Shown here piece by piece: positions 61,622-64,000 of a DNA stretch of 64,000 nucleotides (the stretch's first letter is position 1; every line of letters starts with the position of its first letter). A program made the position numbers and the translations under genes. This stretch comes from Phycisphaerales bacterium (GTDB lineage Bacteria > Planctomycetota > Phycisphaerae > UBA1845 > UTPLA1). The stretch is taken from NCBI GenBank assembly GCA_020639075.1, contig JACKHI010000002.1, forward strand, positions 186,001-250,000. Reading direction: 5' to 3'. Under the pieces are notes generated by a model that did not search any database, had not been told where the DNA came from, and saw nothing but the letters and a program-made list of their open reading frames with translations.

Positions 61622-62353
61622 CTATATGCCGGCCCCGTGCAGACCGCACTCCGTCTTGTCGAAGGCGCTCCATCGTCCGTCGCGGCTGTAATCAGTGACG
61701 CCGGCGCCCTCGACGCGCTGCGTGCAATGCGTGCAGCCCAGCGTCGGATAGCCCTTTTCATGCAGTGCGTTGTAGGGGACGTTGTGCTTCTGTACGTAGT
61801 CCCAGATCTGTTCGCGCGTCCAATTCGCCAACGGATTGACCTTCAACACGCGGTACTGCCAGTCCCAATCGATGATTCGAATGTGCTCACGAGTCTTCGA
61901 CTGATCGCGCCGGAGTCCCGTCACCCACACATCGACGTCTTGCATGACTTCACGCATCGGCTCGACTTTCCGCAGTACGCAGCAAAGCGCCGGGTTCGAT
62001 TTCCACAATTCCGGACCATGCTCCGCGGCTTGTTGCTCCGGCGTCATCGCCGTGCCGCAGTTGGCGAATGAGATATGCGGGTACTTTTGAATCAGCCGGT
62101 CGCGAAGCTGATACGTTTCGGCGAAGAAGAACGCCGTGTCGATGTATACGACGGTCAGATGGCGCGCGTAAAGCGAGAACATGTGAATCAGCGCACAGCC
62201 CTCCATGCCGAACTGCGTCGTCAGGACCAGCCGCTGGCGGCCGAAGCGATCCACGATCCACGGGATCAGCGTCGCCGTCGGCGTGTCTTCTCGTATCTGG
62301 TCATTTCTGATCGTCGGCTCCTGACGATCTGTCGATAGAACGTCTAATTCCAT
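61622..62353 (-). CDS. cysH: Adenylyl-sulfate (APS) reductase, assimilatory
   Basis: 243 residues; CGGAG lies 8 bases before the ATG. PAPS/APS reductase family: RLVLTTQFGMEGCALIHMFS, VVYIDTAFFFAETYQLRD, VWVTGLRRDQSKTREH, PLANWTREQIWDYVQKHNVP and the C-terminal ECGLHGAGI with the redox Cys236. C124-C125 and C207-x2-C210 form the CC...CxxC set that binds [4Fe-4S] in APS-using enzymes and is absent from E. coli PAPS reductase. It reduces APS to sulfite with thioredoxin. First structural gene of the operon, preceded by a terminator hairpin and a poly-Cys leader ORF. Confidence 0.94.
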   Translation of the reverse strand: MELDVLSTDRQEPTIRNDQIREDTPTATLIPWIVDRFGRQRLVLTTQFGMEGCALIHMFSLYARHLTVVYIDTAFFFAETYQLRDRLIQKYPHISFANCGTAMTPEQQAAEHGPELWKSNPALCCVLRKVEPMREVMQDVDVWVTGLRRDQSKTREHIRIIDWDWQYRVLKVNPLANWTREQIWDYVQKHNVPYNALHEKGYPTLGCTHCTQRVEGAGVTDYSRDGRWSAFDKTECGLHGAGI

Positions 62354-62387
62354 CGCGCATACTCCGATTTCTGGTTGTCGGGCTGGT

Positions 62388-62424
62388 AAAAAGAAAAAGG
62401 CCCGCTGGATCAGGATCCGCGGGC
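62388..62424 (-). terminator. Leader terminator (attenuator) upstream of cysH
   Basis: Minus strand: GCCCGC-GGAT (62424..62415), loop CCTG, ATCC-A-GCGGGC (62410..62400), then CTTTTTCTTTTT (62399..62388). It is a 10-bp GC-rich stem with one bulged A and a double U-tract, ending 35 bases before the cysH start codon. No gene other than the poly-Cys leader precedes it on this strand for more than 400 bases, so it would stop transcription before cysH unless disrupted. Confidence 0.9.
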
Positions 62425-62493
62425 TACTGTGGTCTTGGTTGAGATCAGGACGCTATATCTGTCTCAGCAACAACAACAGGTCACGCGGACCCT
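62412..62493 (-). promoter_or_regulatory. Candidate antiterminator pairing in the cysH leader
   Basis: AGGGTCCGCG (62493..62484, codons 33-36 of the leader ORF) can pair over 10 bp, with one G-U, with CGCGGATCCT (62421..62412), which includes most of the terminator 5' arm. The two helices exclude each other. The pairing partner lies just after the main Cys-codon cluster, as in trp-type attenuators. Confidence 0.65.
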
Positions 62494-62589
62494 TGTACAG
62501 TCGCAACAACAGATACAACAGATTGAATTACCGGCGCACAGAACGTGACCGATTGCTTCGGAAGGGCAGATTGTGTGAGGATTCGTCAT
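62464..62589 (-). CDS. Poly-cysteine leader peptide (41 aa) of the cysH operon
   Basis: ATG at 62589, stop TGA at 62464..62466. The peptide is MTNPHTICPSEAIGHVLCAG, NSICCICCCDC, TRVRVTCCCC: 12 Cys in 41 residues, with clusters at codons 24-31 (CCICCCDC) and 38-41 (CCCC just before the stop). AAGG lies 10 bases upstream of the ATG. It follows a sigma70-like promoter by about 47 bases and precedes an intrinsic terminator and cysH. Translation of the Cys runs would sense charged tRNA-Cys: stalling should free the antiterminator. Poly-Cys short ORFs acting as cysteine attenuators have been described in mycobacteria. The peptide itself probably has no other role. Confidence 0.85.
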   Translation of the reverse strand: MTNPHTICPSEAIGHVLCAGNSICCICCCDCTRVRVTCCCC

Positions 62590-62635
62590 TTCCAAGCTGC
62601 CTTGGCGGCACCGTCACTCGACGTGCCGCGAGTCG

Positions 62636-62665
62636 TTTATAGCATGTTCGGATCCTCGGAGTCAA
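62636..62665 (-). promoter_or_regulatory. Sigma70-like promoter of the leader-cysH operon
   Basis: TTGACT (62665..62660), 18-base spacer, TATAAA (62641..62636) on the minus strand. Transcription would begin near 62629, giving a leader of about 40 bases before the poly-Cys ORF. The remaining sequence from 62666 to 62900 holds no gene I can support. Confidence 0.65.
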
Positions 62666-62900
62666 GGAACACGTGTCCGACGCGATAATATTCGAAACAC
62701 TCCTAACGTATTATTAACAGTCAACGGCGTCGGTCTGTGGAGCGTCGCCCAATTGTGTAGACGGGCGACGCGGCGGTTCGGCCATTTGTCCGTCGACGGG
62801 CGATAATCCTGAGGCGCCGGTTCGTATTCGCCAATTGGCGTCCGATTGTGGGTGCCACTTGATCGGATTCAATCGCCAGCAAATCGCCCGCAGTTTCCGC

Positions 62901-63428
62901 TTATTCGTTGGGCGCGACGTTCGCGTACTCGCCCGCACGATGCCGCTTTCCCAGCTTTCGGTAGTTCTCGACCACGTAATCGAGATAAGCGTACTCGTCT
63001 TCCCGAATGTCACGGACGATCCGGCCCGGCACGCCCATGACGACTTTGCCGTCGGGAACGTCGAAATTCGGCGGGACCACGGCGCCTGCGCCGATGATGC
63101 AGCGCTGACCGATCGTGCATCCATCGAGCACAATCGATCCCATGCCGATCAGTGAATTGGAACCGATGCGTTTGCAATGGACGATTGCGCGATGGCCGAT
63201 GCTGACGTCGTCGCCGATGTCGAGATCGACGCCGGCCGTCGTATGAATCACGGTACCGTCCTGTACATTGACGCGGGCGCCGATCCGAATGTTCGAGACG
63301 TCGCCGCGAATGACGACGTGATGCATGACGGTCGTTTCGTCGCCGAGTGTGACGGCGCCGCCAACATATGCGGTGGGTGCGATGTAACAGTCACGGCCGA
63401 GCGTGACGCTTGCGTTTTCGATAATCAT
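62901..63428 (-). CDS. Gamma-carbonic-anhydrase-like hexapeptide-repeat protein
   Basis: 175 residues from ATG 63428 (MIIENASVTLGRDCYIAPTA); the open frame continues upstream without protein-like sequence. Left-handed beta-helix of hexapeptide repeats: HHVVIRGDVSNIRIG, ARVNVQDGTVIHTTAG, DDVSIGHRAIVHCKRIG, SLIGMGSIVLDGCTIG, GVPGRIVRDI. The three His of the gamma-CA zinc site can be matched to VIH, GH and VH. It may hydrate CO2 or be one of the many YrdA-like relatives of unknown role. Its C-terminal helix (AYLDYVVENYRKLGKRH) is typical. Confidence 0.9.
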   Translation of the reverse strand: MIIENASVTLGRDCYIAPTAYVGGAVTLGDETTVMHHVVIRGDVSNIRIGARVNVQDGTVIHTTAGVDLDIGDDVSIGHRAIVHCKRIGSNSLIGMGSIVLDGCTIGQRCIIGAGAVVPPNFDVPDGKVVMGVPGRIVRDIREDEYAYLDYVVENYRKLGKRHRAGEYANVAPNE

Positions 63429-63609
63429 GGCGGCGATCATACGGCGCGATCGAGTTGTCCGCACGCGGAGGGGCCGCAGCCGATTCGGCGACTGCACATC
63501 ACGTTCGCGGGAGTTGAATCCAATGCGCCCGTCGGCTTCGACAACAAGGACGCGCCCGCGCGGAGCACCCTCGCACTCCACCCCTGGCTCCGCGCAGGCA
63601 CGCGTCCAC

Positions 63610-64000
63610 TTACGTTGAACAGCTCGACGTTCCGCGATAGATCTTGTTCCACGGCATATACGAGAGCATCGTCGCCATGCCGCAGGTCCCGCTCAGGCCC
63701 GCAAAGACGAGGCCCGCACCGATAAATCCGGGGATGACCAGGAACCAAGGGGACACGAATGCGCCGAGGATTGTCCCGACAAACGCCATCGAACCGGCCG
63801 TTATCTGGACCTGTCGCATGATGCTGATCGGCGCCTTGGCGAGTTTCTTGACCGGAAGCCCGGCGGCGGTCCATGCCTTCAAGCCGCCCTTGAGATGACA
63901 GACTTTCTCACGCCCGGCGTCGATAAGCCGCTGGGCTGCCTCCGTCGATCGGTTGCCTGACCGGCAACTCAGAACGACCGTTTGTCCATCCGGATACTCG
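63610..64000 (-). CDS. Rhodanese / YgaP-like membrane protein, 5' part missing (window edge)
   Basis: The frame is open from the window end; I extended it from 63882 to 64000. It begins within a rhodanese domain: EYPDGQTVVLSCRSGNRSTE, with the active-site loop CRSGNRS, then VCHLKGGLKAWTAAGLPV. After a linker come two hydrophobic segments (GSMAFVGTILGAFVSPWFLV; VFAGLSGTCGMATMLSYMPW) of the DUF2892/YgaP type. YgaP is an inner-membrane sulfurtransferase in E. coli. The N-terminus is outside the window. Its closeness to the sulfite/siroheme operon may reflect sulfur metabolism, but it is a separate transcription unit. Confidence 0.88.
   Translation of the reverse strand, partial: EYPDGQTVVLSCRSGNRSTEAAQRLIDAGREKVCHLKGGLKAWTAAGLPVKKLAKAPISIMRQVQITAGSMAFVGTILGAFVSPWFLVIPGFIGAGLVFAGLSGTCGMATMLSYMPWNKIYRGTSSCST

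Noticed and set aside
62439..62642. 67-codon plus-strand frame over the cysH leader
   Set aside because: Composition is Arg/Asn/Ser-rich with no ribosome site; the minus-strand poly-Cys ORF fits promoter, terminator and operon direction.
1..64000. tRNA, rRNA, CRISPR arrays, insertion sequences
   Set aside because: Intergenic regions were read for cloverleaf-like arms, regularly spaced repeats and transposase motifs; none was convincing.

Overview
The window reads as chromosomal DNA from a high-GC planctomycete, probably near the Phycisphaerae. This is inferred from a PEP-CTERM secreted protein, a huge Cys-rich secreted protein with a dockerin-like pair, zinc-ribbon proteins ending in a YDLRG..CPECG motif, many weak Shine-Dalgarno sites and several DUF1573 proteins. 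Species cannot be fixed from this sequence. No rRNA, tRNA, CRISPR array, transposase or prophage was recognised.

Layout. 1-8.4 kb: three DUF1573 periplasmic proteins, a PEP-CTERM protein and two SpoIIE-type phosphatases. One DUF1573 gene (3839..5263, minus) has an in-frame UGA where its neighbouring paralogue has Cys, followed at once by a two-part hairpin that fits the bacterial SECIS pattern; I call it a probable selenoprotein. 8.5-19.4 kb: methyltransferase, isochorismatase-fold protein lacking its catalytic Cys, ferredoxin, long GreA-domain protein, two related secreted proteins, a YceH-like protein and an AgxT-type aminotransferase. 19.5-25 kb: two MutS-family ATPases and an MFS carrier. 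25-30 kb: a three-gene membrane glycosylation operon (GT39, LPG-synthase-like flippase, GT2) and a STAS protein. 30-36 kb: DUF362 protein and the 1287-residue secreted protein. 36-48.9 kb: lipoproteins, family-4 uracil-DNA glycosylase, DUF2203, a second GT2, TrkH, HupE-like, ScpB, HEAT-repeat proteins and glutamate racemase. 49-53.1 kb: a fatty/aromatic acyl-CoA module (two crotonases and a 3-hydroxyacyl-CoA dehydrogenase) interrupted by two paralogous zinc-ribbon membrane proteins.

53.2-62.7 kb, minus strand: a tight eight-gene operon cysH - sir - hemA - cbiX - hemC - cobA/hemD - hemB - hemL. It joins APS/sulfite reduction to synthesis of siroheme, the cofactor of sulfite reductase, starting from glutamyl-tRNA. 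Upstream of cysH I find a sigma70-like promoter, a 41-codon leader ORF with 12 Cys codons, an intrinsic terminator 35 nt before cysH, and a 10-bp alternative pairing between the leader ORF and the terminator 5' arm. Together these have the layout of a cysteine-responsive, ribosome-mediated transcription attenuator. The window ends with a gamma-carbonic-anhydrase-like protein and a partial rhodanese/YgaP-like membrane protein.

The two items most worth following are the probable Sec-containing DUF1573 protein and the poly-cysteine attenuator controlling the siroheme/sulfite-reductase operon.
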